Numbered from the stretch's first letter, positions 26,391-38,471 are shown. The stretch is 64,000 nt of DNA from Macrotrachela quadricornifera (GCA_022393335.1 JAJEKB010019116.1:258-64257); one strand, 5' to 3'. The notes: a model not told the origin generated them from the sequence alone. Made by a program: numbers and translations.

Positions 26391-26645
26391 GATGTATCAA
26401 GCGAATGTTTACTGTTTTTTTAAATACTCGACAGGTGAACATATGAAAAAAAAATCTAGCTGAATCTTTAATTAGATAAATCATGACAAATATCGAAGAC
26501 ATTTCTCATATACCGAACTGTCTTCATCAATTGCATCATCACAAATAAATGTGCTATCAATCTAGAATAATTTTTTTGTTCTTGTAAAAATAAAATGCAT
26601 CGCGAAAATTAATAATTATTTTGAGTCTCAATTTAAATAAAATTA

Positions 26646-27619
26646 CTTAGAGTATACCGAAAGTAGTGGCAGCGGCACTTTCTTTGCTTACAGAAAGCTC
26701 GAAATAATTTTCTTCTTTTATAAAAAGATAGAGCATCTTTTACTCTATTCTTCTATGCTATTTCATCACTACTTATCTAACATCATAATAATGGAATTTT
26801 TATAAAAACTATTTTGGTTGAAATCTAGTTAGTTTTTTTCCAGATCATAATGTGTGGAGCATTTTGTATTCCATTTTATGATTTTGTCGTTAATTAACAA
26901 ACTATTTGAAAAGACTAAAATATACTAGAAAATGCAGCGTGAAAATTTCTACAACTTCTAAAGGACTGTTTATTTTATAGTTGCATGTTTTTTGTTTTCA
27001 AAATGAGCAAAACTTTGAGTGACTATATATTTCAACGTTGCGAAAACAGGATCTTTTTTTGCTAAGAGTTGTATTCGTTATTGTGCATGCCACTTTTTTA
27101 TAGCTGTTCTTTGTAAACTGTAGAACTTTTCACACTGCATCTCCTAGTATATTTTGTTTTCTTAATAAAAATAACAAATAATAAGTAGATGACATCGAAA
27201 AAAACGAATACGACTTTTACCGAAGAAAATATTATGTTTTCGTAAGGTCAAAATTTGGTCATTCACAGTTTCTCGCATTTTGAAAACGAAAAAATGCACC
27301 TATACAATAAGTAAGTCTTTATAAATTGTAGAGCTTTTTACGCAGCATATTGCGATATTTTTTTTTAATAAAAAGTCTTACACAATGATAAAATGAGATA
27401 CAAAATGCTCCACTCGTTATAATCTGAAAAAACTAACTAGGTGTCAACAAAAATAGTTTTTATCACAATTCCATTATTATGGTATTAGATGAGTAATGAT
27501 CGAGTAGCATAGAAAAATAGAGTAAAAGACGCTCTATCTTTTTATAAAAGAAAAAAATTATTTCGAGCTCTCTGTAAGCAAAAAAAGTGCCGCTGTCACT
27601 ATTTTTAGTATGCCCTAAG
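26646..27619. mobile_element. Foldback element, family B copy 2
   Basis: A roughly 970-bp inverted repeat whose arms begin cttagagtataccgaaagta (left) and, read backwards on the right, cttagggcatactaaaaata, both continuing agcggcactttctttgcttac-like. Internal similarity to the copy at 12355-13341 includes ctatgctatttcatcacta, gcagcgtgaaaa and aaaatgagatacaaaatg. It lies just after the Helitron fragment. Confidence 0.85.
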
Positions 27620-28684
27620 GAATTTTGATATTGACGACGAATCAGATGTAAATGATCAAAATGATGATATCGAACCTGATTATTATGACGATTTAGAAAA
27701 TCGAATATTTGTTCAACTTAAAATTGGGCATGATTCTTCTGTTTTACCATTTAATTTTCAAGGAAATCAACATAATGATTATTTTTAGAACTAAATTTGG
27801 ATTTTTGTTTACGTCATCGTTGTCATTTTTTGCTGTTTGTTTCATTTGATAGATTATAGTTGTTAACATGAAAAAAAAATGAACTACAATTTTTTTGCTG
27901 ACAAATTCATACCGCGAGGATGTGTAAAGCTAATCACTTTTACTACGCTGATTAATCACTTTCTTTTTTTCTTTTTCCTATTATAAAGATCATACATTCA
28001 TATTTGTTCGACTACGCAATAGATTATCAAGAATGATATTATGATAGTAACTAATCATTGAATCGATTATGGACGGGAAATAAATAAAAATGGATGGCGA
28101 ACATTAAGCATCTCTGGCAAAATTTAATCCATATCTGACGATGACTAATAAGTGATAGTTGAAATATCTCGCATTATGTTTTAAGTGGTTTCATTATCAA
28201 CTCATTCCACTATAATATTTCATTTATGTAGCTTGTAACAGTTTATTTATTTCATTATCAGCCAAATAAAACAATTTTTTATAAAGCAAAATAAAATATT
28301 TTCATGAGAAATATTTTAGAAAAGTGTTTATCTTATATCGACTAAATGCCTTAACAAAAAAACATTTGAAAATAGTCTAGGTGAACCGTAATATCATCAG
28401 GTGTAGAAATCATTATAATTAGAATGTTATTTCTAGTTTTCATATCTATTGAAATGTCTTTATTTTCTATGAGGATTCGTAACATGCGTATTTCACAATT
28501 CATTAGTGAGCAAATAAAAGAATATTATCGATAAAGTAAGAATTCAAGTGTAGTTTATCTAAATAGCCGACCAGTAAAGAGAAAAATGAAATTTAGAAAA
28601 GTTCTGATGTAGCCTTTTGAATTTTGCTAATTTTTTTTGTATTCAATAGCTATGTTATTGTGCGTTTTTGATAGGTTATATGTA
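27620..28684. other. AT-rich region with one acidic ORF fragment
   Basis: Immediately after the foldback, a plus-strand frame (about 27626-27790) encodes an Asp/Asn-rich stretch with NRIFVQLKIGHDSSV and ends in a stop. No start codon is present and no family is recognised. The remainder to 28.68 kb shows nothing coding. Confidence 0.35.
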
Positions 28685-29040
28685 CAGGGTGGCCCAAAAG
28701 TCACTTTACCGAGAAAAAATTGAATATCTCCATTACAACTCGATCAAATGGGCTCATTTTTTTACCAAGAATACAGGCATGTTCACACACCAAATCCATA
28801 CAGACAAGCCTAGTGAGAGTCTTTATTAAATACCACTATTGACCTCAACAAGAAAAATTTTATTTTTTCACAGATAGAAAAAAAACCAGTATACTTAACA
28901 GAGGGTCTCTCTAGGCATATCATTATGAATATGAAGCTTGAACATGCCTCTATTATCGGTAAAAAAATCGGCTCGTTTGCTAGAGCTGTAGCCGAGATAT
29001 TCAATTTTTATTTTCATAAACTGACTTCTGGTCCGCCCTG
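28685..29040. mobile_element. TA-flanked MITE (Tc1/mariner-type ends)
   Basis: The 356-bp element is flanked by TA on both sides. Its ends are inverted repeats: cagggtggcccaaaagtcac on the left, and the right end read backwards begins cagggcggaccagaagtca. TA duplications and such ends are typical of Tc1/mariner-derived miniature elements. No transposase. Confidence 0.8.
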
Positions 29041-29795
29041 TATATGGTCCAAAAGCCACGATACCAAGAAAAAATGAAATATCTCCACTACGACTCGAGC
29101 GAACGGGCTGATCTTTTTACCAATAATAGAAGCATCTTCACACTTTAAATCCATACGAACAAGATTAGAGAGAGCCTTTATAAAGTACCACCAATGACCT
29201 CAACAAAATAATTTTACTTTTTCACAGAGAGGATAGAAAACAATATACTTAACAAAGGATCTTGCTAGGCATGTCTTTGTAAATATAAAGCTTGAACGTC
29301 CCTCTATCATTGATAAAAGAATCAACTCGTTAGCTCGAGCCGTAATGGAGATATTCAAATTTTTTCGGCAAAGTGACTTTTTTGTCTATCTGTGAAAAAG
29401 TAAAATTTTTCTTGTTGAGGTCAATAGTGGTATCAATAAAGGCTCTCACTAGGCTTGTCCGTATGGATTTGAAGTGTGAACATGTTTCTATTCTTGGTAA
29501 AGAAACGAGCTCATTTGATCGAGCCATACGAAGATATCCAATTTTCGTTTCGATAGAGTGACCTCTACGCCATTCTGTATATCGTTTTTTTTCCATTTGT
29601 GAAAAACCAAAGCTTTTCTGTCGAAAGCAATAGTGATACTTAGCAAAGGTTATTCCTAATCTTGTTCGTATAGATATAAATGTTGAAGACGCCTCTATCA
29701 TTGATAAAAAAATCAGCTTCTTTGCTCAAGCTGTAAAGGAGATATTCACTGTTTTGCCGGTTGTGTCACTTATTGGCCATCCTGTATATTTAGTA
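29041..29795. mobile_element. Diverged relatives of the preceding MITE, nested or joined
   Basis: Two further degenerate copies follow directly. They share gaaatatctcc, ccatacgaacaagat, acctcaacaa.aa.tttta and the reversed forms of these. One ends near 29.58 kb (ccattctgtata), the other near 29.79 kb (ggccatcctgtata). Inverted orientation of internal pieces suggests nested insertion. Open frames here are not genes. Confidence 0.7.
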
Positions 29796-30330
29796 TCTCT
29801 ACTAATATATAATGTTCAGTGTGTATCCTTCTGTGGCAGATCAAAGGACGACCGTCAGATAGAAAATAAGGACAATTCTTTAAGGCCTATTATATATATG
29901 AGAATATGCGTGGATCCTCCAGTGCTATCCTTTAGAAGCATCCTGGATTCTCAAGGGCTATTCTGTAGAAATCCCTGAATCTTCAAGAACTATCATATGA
30001 AGTTTTGCAAAGGTCCTCAAGACGTATTATATTGAAGTGTCAATAGACTTTTAAAGGCTATTGCATGGAGTATTCGTGATCCCTAACGCCTATTATATAG
30101 TAGTATCTATAGATCCTTAAGTGATATTTTACGGAATACTACTGGGTCGTCAAGGGTTATCCTAGGGAGGTACTCTGGGTCACGAAGAGCTGTCATATGG
30201 AGGTACTCTGGATCGTGAAGAGCTATCATATGAAGGTATCATAGATTCTCAATGGCTCTTTTATACAGATATCCGTAGACTCTCAAGGGTTATTATATAG
30301 AGATATTCATAAGCCCACAAGGGCCGTAAG
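29796..30330 (+). repeat. Helitron-like 5' end followed by 35-40-bp satellite
   Basis: TCTCTACTAATATATAATGT after an A repeats the Helitron-like start of 24386, then continues ttcagtgtgt and agatcaaagg like that copy. From about 29.88 kb it passes into degenerate repeats of the type ggatcctcaagggctattat and atagagatatcc, related to the satellite at 5.2-5.6 kb. No coding region. Confidence 0.55.
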
Positions 30331-31460
30331 ACTAGAAGGAAATATGAGATAAAGAAATAAGATATTAAGACTACAGGAACACAAGAGACGCAACTAAAAA
30401 AAAGGTAAGTATATACGCGTATAGAGCATAGATAAATAAGGCTACGTGGGATATAAGCGATAAAAGAATAACGGATTAAGACTTTAAGAGGTAATACTGC
30501 AATAGTATAACGCTACAAGGGTGTAAGAGTACGAGACTATAAGGTCTATATATATATATATATATATATATAATGCGAGCTGTTTAATTGTCTATTACCC
30601 CACCAAGCCTAAAGGATAGATGTGAAATTTCACTGAAAGAAAGCATTCGTGCAGTATGGACAAGGTTACGGTACTTTATACTGATGTTAAACAAACTGTA
30701 TATAGTTTCACATCCAATGATACTCATGCATTGTCAAATGATAAATTAAATTTCAATAAATGTACGTTTTATTTTTCACTCTTTTTATTCGTCTCTTTTT
30801 CTCTACTTTTTATTTTGAATTTTGTTCTTCTTGTTTTTTTTTTGTCTTTTTTTAGAAAAATTTGTATTTTGCTTATTGCTGTTCATTTGTTAAGTGTCTT
30901 TTCCTTTTTCTAATATATTATTTATTTTTGAAATTTTTTGTGTGGAATTTTGATCAATATTTATATTCAATAAAATAAAAAATAAAACGTTTCGTCAAAA
31001 ATTAAATTCATCATTTATTCTTGATTTAGATATATGCTATCTCTAGTTGAAATTATTTCGATAAAAGCTCGATTGCTGAGTCACGGCACAAGTTTAGATT
31101 ACCAGATCTATTAGTATCCTGATTATTTATGTAAATCAATTTGATTTTTTTCATGTAATCTAAACCATCGAACGATTCTGAGAATTGAGGTTCAATATGT
31201 TGACGTTATTGTATCTCTATTCATCACTGAAAATTAATTCTACCATTACTAATTCAAGTAACAGTTTAGAATTCACATTGTTTTGATTCTTTGAATTGAA
31301 ACATAGACATCTAATGATTCTCGTTGCTGAGGTGTAATGATAGCATTATAGTTGCTCCACTCACTCTCACTTGCTCTTAAATATATCTGCCGAGCTCCTG
31401 AAGCATAGGCAAAACATATCGTTTAATGCTTTGAATTTTTTTTTGTCATTCGTAAATTCA
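30331..31460. other. AT-rich junction region, no firm gene
   Basis: It contains a (TA)n microsatellite at about 30549-30572 and a weak plus-strand ORF starting at 30656. After about 35 residues that ORF meets a plausible donor (gtacgt, 30765), but splicing to the next acceptor gives an immediate stop. AATAAA signals lie near 30.97 kb. The decayed left part ends here and the well-preserved gene region begins to the right. Confidence 0.4.
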
Positions 31461-31489
31461 CTCTCATTCTCAAGATTCTTATGATTATC

Positions 31490-31930
31490 TGCCATGATTG
31501 TGCCGTAGTCAGTCGTTGCAAGTAAATTCGCTTTGGTTTATCTTCATTATACCATTGTCTGTCATAGTTGTGCCGTAGTCTATCGTTGCAAATAAATTCG
31601 CTTTGGTTTGTCTTCATTATACCATTGTCTCTCATAGTTGTGACGCAGTCTGTCGTTGCAAATAAATTCGTTTTGGTTTATCTTCATTATACCATTGTCT
31701 GTCATAGTTGTGACGCAGTCTGTCGTTGCAAGTAAATTCGCTTTGGTTTGTCTTCATTATACCATTGTCTGTCATAGTTGTACCGTAGTCTGTCGTTGCA
31801 AGTAAATTCGCTTCGGTCTGTCATCATTATACCATTGTCTGTCATAGTTGTGACGCAGTCTGTCGTTGCCAGGAAATTCGCTTTGGCCCGCCTTCATTAT
31901 ACCATTGTCTCTCATAGTGATAATGTAAAC
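31490..31930. repeat. 70-bp tandem array upstream of the Rep promoter
   Basis: The landmark catagttgt (or variants) recurs at 31493, 31563, 31633, 31703, 31773, 31843 and 31913, an exact 70-bp period. Each unit contains tctgtcgttgca, aattcgctttgg and attataccattgtctgtca. It ends about 45 bp before a TATA box. Arrays with the same short word, tctgt[ct]rtag, precede the other promoters of the right part, so a regulatory role is likely but inferred. Confidence 0.85.
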
Positions 31931-31973
31931 TGTCGTAGCTATACAATCATCTATCGTCTGTCATGCATGAAAG

Positions 31974-32009
31974 TATATAAATACTAGGTTTTATTTCATT
32001 TAGATCATT
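31974..32009 (+). promoter_or_regulatory. TATA plus initiator core promoter of the Rep gene
   Basis: TATATAAAT at 31974 is followed about 31 bp later by tcatt (32005), the usual TATA-to-start distance. A non-coding first exon would run to about 32075, where cttca|gtaagt is a good donor; its acceptor is ctattttag near 32337. The array at 31490-31930 lies directly upstream. Confidence 0.7.
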
Positions 32010-32378
32010 TTTTTTCGGATTAAGTAAACGACAGTAACAACATCACAATTTCTACTCTAATATCATCCATCTTCAGTAAGTCTATAAATGTCTTTTTTAA
32101 CTAAATCTCTTCTCAATGACATTTTCTTCATTTTCAATCAAATTAAAGCAATGTTTCATTTATTTTCCATTGACATGATCTAAACTGTTTGGAAAGAAAA
32201 AACATAGGAAATGAAAATCAGTTCAGATTCATAGTTTCTCTTGATTTCATGGCTTACTTTTCTTGGATTAATTCTACGATAATATGGTTCATCACTTCTA
32301 AATTATCTTGATTCAACAAAATAAACTTCTATTTTAGATCGACATACAAATTTACATGAAAACGGCGTTCACATACAA

Positions 32379-34807
32379 ATGGAGAGTAATTCTAAATTTT
32401 CCGATATAAAGCAACCTTCTTTGATGAATAATGAACTCGAACAAAAGAATCCACTGCACAATAATAATGATCAATTGCCTTTAATTCGTCCAACAATATT
32501 GTTTGCAGTATGTCATCAATAAATATATATAAAAGTATATGACTGTTATATTTGTGTTTGTTTCTTTCTGACTAGGCAACACCGAATGAAGGTGTCAATG
32601 CGCGTTATTATAATATTGATAATATATGTTTAAGTCCATCACCATTAGATACACGACCCCGTTTATTTCGAGCAGGCTCCTTAATTAATCCATCAAATTA
32701 CGATGAAATTTTATCAAGTATCTATACACCGGGAAATACCAAGCCAATAGAAGTAAACGAGAAGAAAAATGAAAATAATAAAGAGCTATTGGATGAAGAA
32801 GTATTCGATAGAACAGATTTCAATTACCAATGTGAACATGAAATTCAACAACTTACTCAAATGGTTCGTACTAATCGTCCTATTAATGATATTATGGCAA
32901 ATATTATAATGCAACAACTAAATGAAATATTGGAAAAAATAACAACAAATTATGATAAGAATAATACAATTCAGAATGATTCAGAAACATCTTCAATCAT
33001 CATTTCAACTCGGCGTCAATATCCACCTGATAATCAAACCGGTTTTGTTGACGATCACGATCGTCCCTATGCTGATTATGGTCATCTTAATCGACAAGAA
33101 ATTGCAAAAGAATGTGAATTTAATTTTCAATTACCATCACCGTTATCATCGCCATCAATATCACCACCGTGCTCAAGATCATCTTCTAATCAACGGAAAT
33201 CGATTCGATTAAATGCGAAATCATTTGCTATTACGTCATGGACAAATGTCTCTAAAGATTGTGTTATGGATGAAATTAAACGTAAGTTTGGTATTGAAAA
33301 CATTCAATACATTTGTATCGGTGAAGAAATAAGTGAATTAAATCATCAGAAACATTTACATATACAAATTATTTTCAAAGAAAAACTTGATCGAAAAAAA
33401 CCATTTCTTGATAAAATAACTAAATCACATTGTAATTATCAAGTAACACAGAATGATTGTGCATGGAATGAATATATTAAGAAAGGTGGAAATTATATTG
33501 AATTTAACGAATTTAAATCAACAAGGACACGTGGACAAAAACAATGGCCATCTCAATCTCCTTCACAAGCGTCTTCTCGTATACATGTTCGATCAAGAGT
33601 AACCACTACTGATTATCTACCTACTACTACTACTACCAGTACTACTATTAATAATACTACGAAAAAACGTACTATAAGAGAACGATCAGAGGAAAAACAA
33701 AAACAAAAAGAAGATATTGCAAGACATGCATTTTCTCTAGCAAAGACTAATGTCAATGATGCTTTAATCTTCATGCGAGACAATTCTGCTCCAACCGAAT
33801 TTCTACGATACAGTCATTGGTATAAAACACATATGCATTGATATTTTTCTTTTTCTCACCATCATATGTACTTATATATTTGTAGGTATAAAAATACGTT
33901 TAATCTTATTTATTTATTGGAACAATATGAAATGGATAGAAATAATAATAACGATAAGAAATATACATGGCCAGAATCATTTCCTGATTGTACACCAGCA
34001 TTACGTATGTATTATAGCTATATAAAAATAATCAAGAATTAACAAATATATTTCTTATGAATGTCTTCTTTTCGTTTTTTTTGTTTTATCTTATATTTCT
34101 CTATTGATTTAAATTTAGGTGAAATAGTGGATAATTGGTTAAGAGAAGAATTTAATCGTTCATCACGAGCTAAATGTTTAATTTTAATTGGTGGAACTGG
34201 TACTGGAAAATCAACATTTGCTAAATCATTATCGGGTTCATATAATTATTTTCAAGGAAGATGGCGATTAGATAGTTGGAAAGATTCTGCTCGTTATTTA
34301 ATTTTTGATGATATACCGTGGGATAAATTTGATCAATTAGGTTTTCCACCTAAAAAAGCTTTATTGACACAAAATGGTTTAACAATGGTATGTGAAACAT
34401 TCTTTATCTTTTCTCCTGTAAAGTTTTTTTCGAAAATGGCAAATCATATACATATCCTTTTAATTCTACACTAAGGTGACAGATAAATATAAACCAAGTA
34501 CAGAAATTCATATTCGACAACCAGCTATTGTTCTCTTAAACTCTGATGATGCTGGCTCATTAATTACCCAACCTATCACTAATGAACAACAACAAATTGC
34601 TGAATATTGGAAACATCGAGCTATTATTTATCGACTAGGTATTTACTGATCAGTTCTCTAGATATATATAGTGGTTAAGTTTGTTTTTGAATTGTTTTTT
34701 TTCTTATTCTTAAATATAGGATCCAATGAATATTTTCATAAACCAGATTATTATCATGACGAAGATATGAATCAAATATCAAACAATCCATCGATGAATA
34801 CTATCTA
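32379..34807 (+). CDS. Rolling-circle Rep protein: HUH endonuclease plus SF3 helicase
   Basis: Six coding exons: 32379-32507, 32576-33819, 33886-34004, 34119-34387, 34476-34638, 34719-34807. All introns are GT..AG and 66-114 nt, and the summed exons (2013 nt) keep one frame, giving 670 aa. The N-terminal ~250 residues are low-complexity and Ser/Asn-rich, an extension beyond the roughly 300-aa CRESS-type Reps. The HUH nuclease follows: motif I FAITSW (about 260), motif II HLHIQ (about 303) and motif III YIKK with the catalytic Tyr near 343. The SF3 helicase has Walker A GGTGTGKS (about 522-529), Walker B IFDD (about 559) and a motif C-like LLNSD. All key residues appear present. Such proteins nick DNA and start rolling-circle replication. 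Rep ORFs are known accessory genes of bdelloid Terminons; an endogenised CRESS-virus origin is the alternative. AATAAA follows near 34.87 kb. Confidence 0.93.
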
Positions 34808-35908
34808 ATCATGTATAACTATATCAGATATATTTGATAAAAATGACTTAACATTTATAATCAAAAAGTGTTAAATAAATACAATGATATCTGATATATA
34901 ACTTTTGTATATATTTTATTCTTTTTCTTCTATTTAGTCATCATTGTTGTTAATAGATATATCTCTACAAACCTTATTTTTTCAAACTAACTATTATTAT
35001 CAGTTCAACATGTTGTTGTTCTTGTAATATTTGTAGTTGTTTATTTTTTCGTGATATTTTCTTTTTGCTTCTGAATATTTTGTGTGTGTTCCATGTTCCT
35101 TTCTTTGGTTATATTGGTAATTCAACATCAGTGTATTATTTATTTCTATATTTTCTAAATATGTTGCAAATAATTAGTATGACACATTACTATTAAACAC
35201 TAACGGCAATCTCATCATTAACGATTACATTATTATTGTTTTTTTTTCATGATTTTGTCATATCACTACATTACGTTTAATAACGAGCACAAGTAATAGA
35301 TTGTATTCACTTTAAAGCTCACCCTCAAATCAAATTCCGAGACAAGTAATGGAATTATTAAGAACAAACGTTCATGTAGAAATTAATTTTACAACAAATT
35401 TAGTTTTTTTCTCAATTCAGATTAGAAAGGCATTTGACAATACCGCATTACTGCTACTAGTCAACGATTCTCTTTTTTTCATTTTCTGTTGAAATTAATG
35501 ATTAAAATATACTCCGCAAAGTATATGATTATTAGTATTAATAAAAAATATATATCTTGATATATTCATTTTACATACTTTTGTATTACATTTCATATCA
35601 CACAGAAAAATAAGATATTAGCTGATACCTACTAGTTCTAACACAATCTGTGCAACGCGAGATATATTTCACATAAAATTTAGGCCTTTTTTCTAATCTC
35701 AACCAATTATAATATTTCTTTCTAAATTCAATCGTTGAACTACATCTATTCATAGTTCAATATGTATACATTGATTTCTTTCAAAACATGAATCTAAATC
35801 GATATCGATTGAGGTTACAATGCAAAAAAAACACAAAACAAATGTATTTCTTCACAAATAATAAGCTCTATAACAATGCTAAACAATGTTTATAGTTAAT
35901 CAGACCAC
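34808..35908. other. Intergenic, AT-rich, no firm gene
   Basis: The region holds the Rep 3' end and a convergent spacer to the minus-strand pseudogene at 35.9 kb. A minus-strand open stretch near 35.1-34.98 kb is rich in Lys/Gln but lacks a start and family match. Nothing else is recognised. Confidence 0.4.
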
Positions 35909-36284
35909 CTAGTTATCATAATAAAAATGAGTATCATCAATGTCAAATGACATCATCTCGTTGATTAGTGTTGGTGTAGATTCTGGTAAAAATTTAATTA
36001 AACAATTACGATTATATAAGTAAATCTTTTTCATTACATCAGCAAATTACTTCATTGAATGTTTTCGTCAATAGTGATCATTAAAAATGGATCGATAGAA
36101 ACATAAGATATAGTTGTTTCAGTAATACATCCTTTGACACTGGATTATGTATAAACAATACTTTATTCACATTAGGACGCATATCAAAACAGTTTATAAA
36201 TAAAAAATTGTATAAATGATGAGAATAGGTAGAATCCATAACAAAACAATAAGGGCCACATATTGGTTGTTTATAAAAAAGCAT
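35909..36284 (-). pseudogene. Broken paralogue of the 51.8-kb unknown protein
   Basis: The minus-strand start MLFYKQPICGPYC and following PNVNKVLFIHNPVS align with MTFYKNEICGRDC and PNINKVLFLFNQVS of the intact gene at 51810-52187. The match then moves to another frame (SIDPFLMITIDENIQ), and again near the end (IKFLPESTPTLINEMMSFDI), so at least two frameshifts and stops break it. The start at 36284 is chosen because a 5' UTR intron (36340-36287, donor gtaagt) ends just before it, as in the intact copy. Sequencing error could explain a single shift, less easily two. Function unknown. Confidence 0.85.
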
Positions 36285-36378
36285 CGCTCGAAAGAAACGA
36301 ATTTTAAACAAACAATTCAAAAGAAAAACCCTGTACTTACTTAGTGTTGCTTTACTGAGAAATGAAATAATTAAAATG

Positions 36379-36411
36379 ACTTAAACTACAACTTTACATG
36401 CCCTTAAATAT
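36379..36411 (-). promoter_or_regulatory. Core promoter of the minus-strand paralogue
   Basis: On the minus strand gatatttaagggcatgtaaa is followed by tagtttaagtcatt. This matches the promoter at 51682 (tatataaaggcatgtaatg .. tagttttagtcatt) base for base over much of its length, including the TATA-to-tcatt spacing of about 30 bp. Confidence 0.7.
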
Positions 36412-36429
36412 CACATAGCTTCTCTATGG

Positions 36430-36905
36430 TGTTAATCATCAATGAATGAAAATTGATTATCAATTTCTTAATATGTATTATATATATGTATAATATTGAC
36501 GATAAATACCTTAATATATATTATATAAATAATATTAACCATCAATGAAACGATTAAAATTGATTATCAATTTTCTATTGTATATTATATATATAGTATT
36601 GATAATCGATTCCTTATTTTATATATATATAGTATTGATAATCAATTCCTAAATTTATATTATATGCATAGTATTAATTATTAATGAAATGATTAGAAAT
36701 TGATTATCAATTTCTTATTATATATATATATATATATATAGCATTGATAATCGATTCCTTATTTTATATATATATAGTATTGATAATCAATTCCTAATTA
36801 TATATTATATACATAGTATTAACCANNNNNNNNNNATTTCTTATTATATATTATATGCATAGTATTAACCATCAACTCAATGGTTAGAAATTGATTCTCA
36901 ATTCT
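36430..36905 (-). repeat. AT-rich satellite, inverted copy (assembly gap inside)
   Basis: Units of the type attgattatcaatttctta followed by tatatatagtattgat recur. This is the reverse complement of the satellite at 49.46-51.66 kb and 54.72-56.6 kb. Relative to the minus-strand promoter at 36.4 kb it lies upstream, as the 49-51-kb array does for its gene. A run of ten N at 36826-36835 marks a gap of unknown length. Confidence 0.85.
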
Positions 36906-37359
36906 TTATTATATATAATATATATTTTACGTGTCCATTTATATAGCATTAGTTTTATAACACGTACGGAATATAATAACAATATTAACCTAATATTGTT
37001 GTTGTAGTTATTATTGTCTTTGTTTTTCTCGTTGTCTTTGTCGTTTTTTGGCAAGAAGACGACATTCATATTGTTGGTTTCAATGAAATATATTCATTGT
37101 TTTTACAAAGAAAAATTCTGAAATTTGAATTCAGTTTATGTGTAATAGCACCCTCATCCGTCAATAATGATAAAATTTAAACAATGAGACAAGTAAAGAT
37201 AAATGGAAAAATATAGCACTGTTTAAACTTATTATGCACTGAAATATTTTTCTGGACAATAGAAAATCTTTTTCGTTTGAATGAAATCTTCATATATTTT
37301 GACAGAAAAATGATCTAATATAAAATATACATAGGCGGGACACCATTTGGAACAGAATG
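36906..37359. other. Intergenic spacer, no gene seen
   Basis: Short open frames only. A minus-strand run of Asn/Lys codons near 36.9-37.07 kb is low-complexity and unsupported. Confidence 0.4.
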
Positions 37360-37510
37360 AAATGAATCATATGAAGAGATTTACAGCTGGTGTGATAGTA
37401 CAAAATAATGATGTTTTAAATTCTTTTCTTCTCTTTTTGGAATGTTACAGCAAGACTCGTAAGATTTCCTAAATATTTATTTATCAATTTGTATAATTAC
37501 TAGCCAAAAA
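37360..37510 (+). repeat. Block duplicated at 63.86-64.0 kb, upstream of array
   Basis: The stretch atcatatgaagagatttaca .. gtacaaaataat .. ggaatgttaca .. ttcctaaatattt aligns along its length with atcacatgaaaagatttaca .. gtacaaaataat .. tgaatgttaca .. ttctaaatattt at the right edge of the window. It directly precedes the promoter array. Confidence 0.8.
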
Positions 37511-37534
37511 AGATTTTTTAATATCGGATACGCG

Positions 37535-37825
37535 CCATAGTCTGTCGTAGCTATACCATTATGCATCTCAACTGAATTGTATCCTGTCGTGACTGTATCT
37601 TTATTTCTCTTAGCGTTATAGTGGTCTGTTGTAGCGATGCTATCATCAGTCGCGACTGATATGGTCTGTTGTAGCGATGCTATCATCAGTCGCGACTGAT
37701 ATGGTCTGTCGTAACTATAAAGTTATCTGTTGTGGATATATTGTCCTATGTTGTAGTTAAACTATGATCTGTTGTGGATATATTGTCCTATGTTGTAGTT
37801 AAACTATGATCTGTTGTTTATAGTA
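37535..37825. repeat. Tandem array upstream of the 37.83-kb promoter
   Basis: A 40-bp unit (tggtctgttgtagcgatgct ..) occurs at 37622 and 37662, then a 43-bp unit (atctgttgtggatatattgt ..) at 37724, 37767 and partly 37809. All carry the word tctgt[ct]gt shared with the arrays at 31.5, 57.2 and 62.7 kb. Confidence 0.8.
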
Positions 37826-37826
37826 T

Positions 37827-37862
37827 TATTTAAAGGCTTGTTTTTCTTGCAATTAATTCATT
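37827..37862 (+). promoter_or_regulatory. Core promoter of the eight-ORF cluster
   Basis: tatttaaaggcttg at 37829 is followed by ttcatt at 37857, about 30 bp on. A non-coding leader exon would end at cgtctt|gtaagt near 37909, with the first acceptor attcttag at 38128. No further TATA-plus-array block is seen before 47 kb. Confidence 0.65.
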
Positions 37863-38144
37863 TATTCTATATATACAGAAGCAGTAGTACACAACGACAA
37901 TCGTCTTGTAAGTAATACAAAATTATTTCATAACAAAACACATCTATTGATTGTGTTTGTATATGTATATAATATTTTATCACTCTACTTTTCAAAATTC
38001 TTGTTTTTCGTTTGTCTATCTCATTTCATTTAAAATTACCCTATCTTTTCCTATGCTTTCTTGTTTCATATATGATATTTATTGTAATAGAATTATGATT
38101 ATTTATTATTGTTATAAAATATTCTTAGATATATTCATATCAAA

Positions 38145-38471
38145 ATGTCATCTTCTATTCCAGTAATTATTAGTTCAAATGAACAAACACAAAAAATAGA
38201 AAATGATAATCAATCTTCTATTTTTTGTGAAGAAGAAGTTAACTCTTCACAAAATTTTACATCAACACCAATATTATGTGGCGAAATTCAAACAGAAAAT
38301 GACCATGAAGATACTCTAATTAAACTGATTGATGAACTAATACATACATTTTTAAATCAAACTAATCAGCGATCACCATATCATAGTTTATTTAGATGGA
38401 CATTCGATGATCAAACAAACTTTAATTATAGTGTTGTAATTAAAATTGATACACCATCACCAATGATTTAA
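38145..38471 (+). CDS. Small protein with conserved C-terminal module (member 1)
   Basis: A 108-aa single-exon ORF starting 17 nt after the acceptor at 38128. The first ~55 residues are Ser/Asn/Glu-rich and variable. Residues 56-106 form a module shared with the ORFs at 39705, 40290, 42129 and 58902. It has a hydrophobic stretch with LIDELIHTFL, then N-Q-R-S-P-Y, then FRWTFDD and an alternating-hydrophobic strand SVVIKI ending in P-S-P. I do not recognise the family. It is the first ORF after the 37.83-kb promoter. Function unknown; the conserved module argues for a real protein. Confidence 0.8.
   Translation: MSSSIPVIISSNEQTQKIENDNQSSIFCEEEVNSSQNFTSTPILCGEIQTENDHEDTLIKLIDELIHTFLNQTNQRSPYHSLFRWTFDDQTNFNYSVVIKIDTPSPMI

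Noticed and set aside
30656..30913. 85-aa plus-strand ORF
   Set aside because: The latter half is T-rich hydrophobic sequence typical of intron or UTR, and the only plausible splice gives an immediate stop.
34808..35908. CRESS-type replication origin (stem-loop with TAATATTAC-like nonamer) near the Rep gene
   Set aside because: No such nonamer in a hairpin was seen near the Rep gene.
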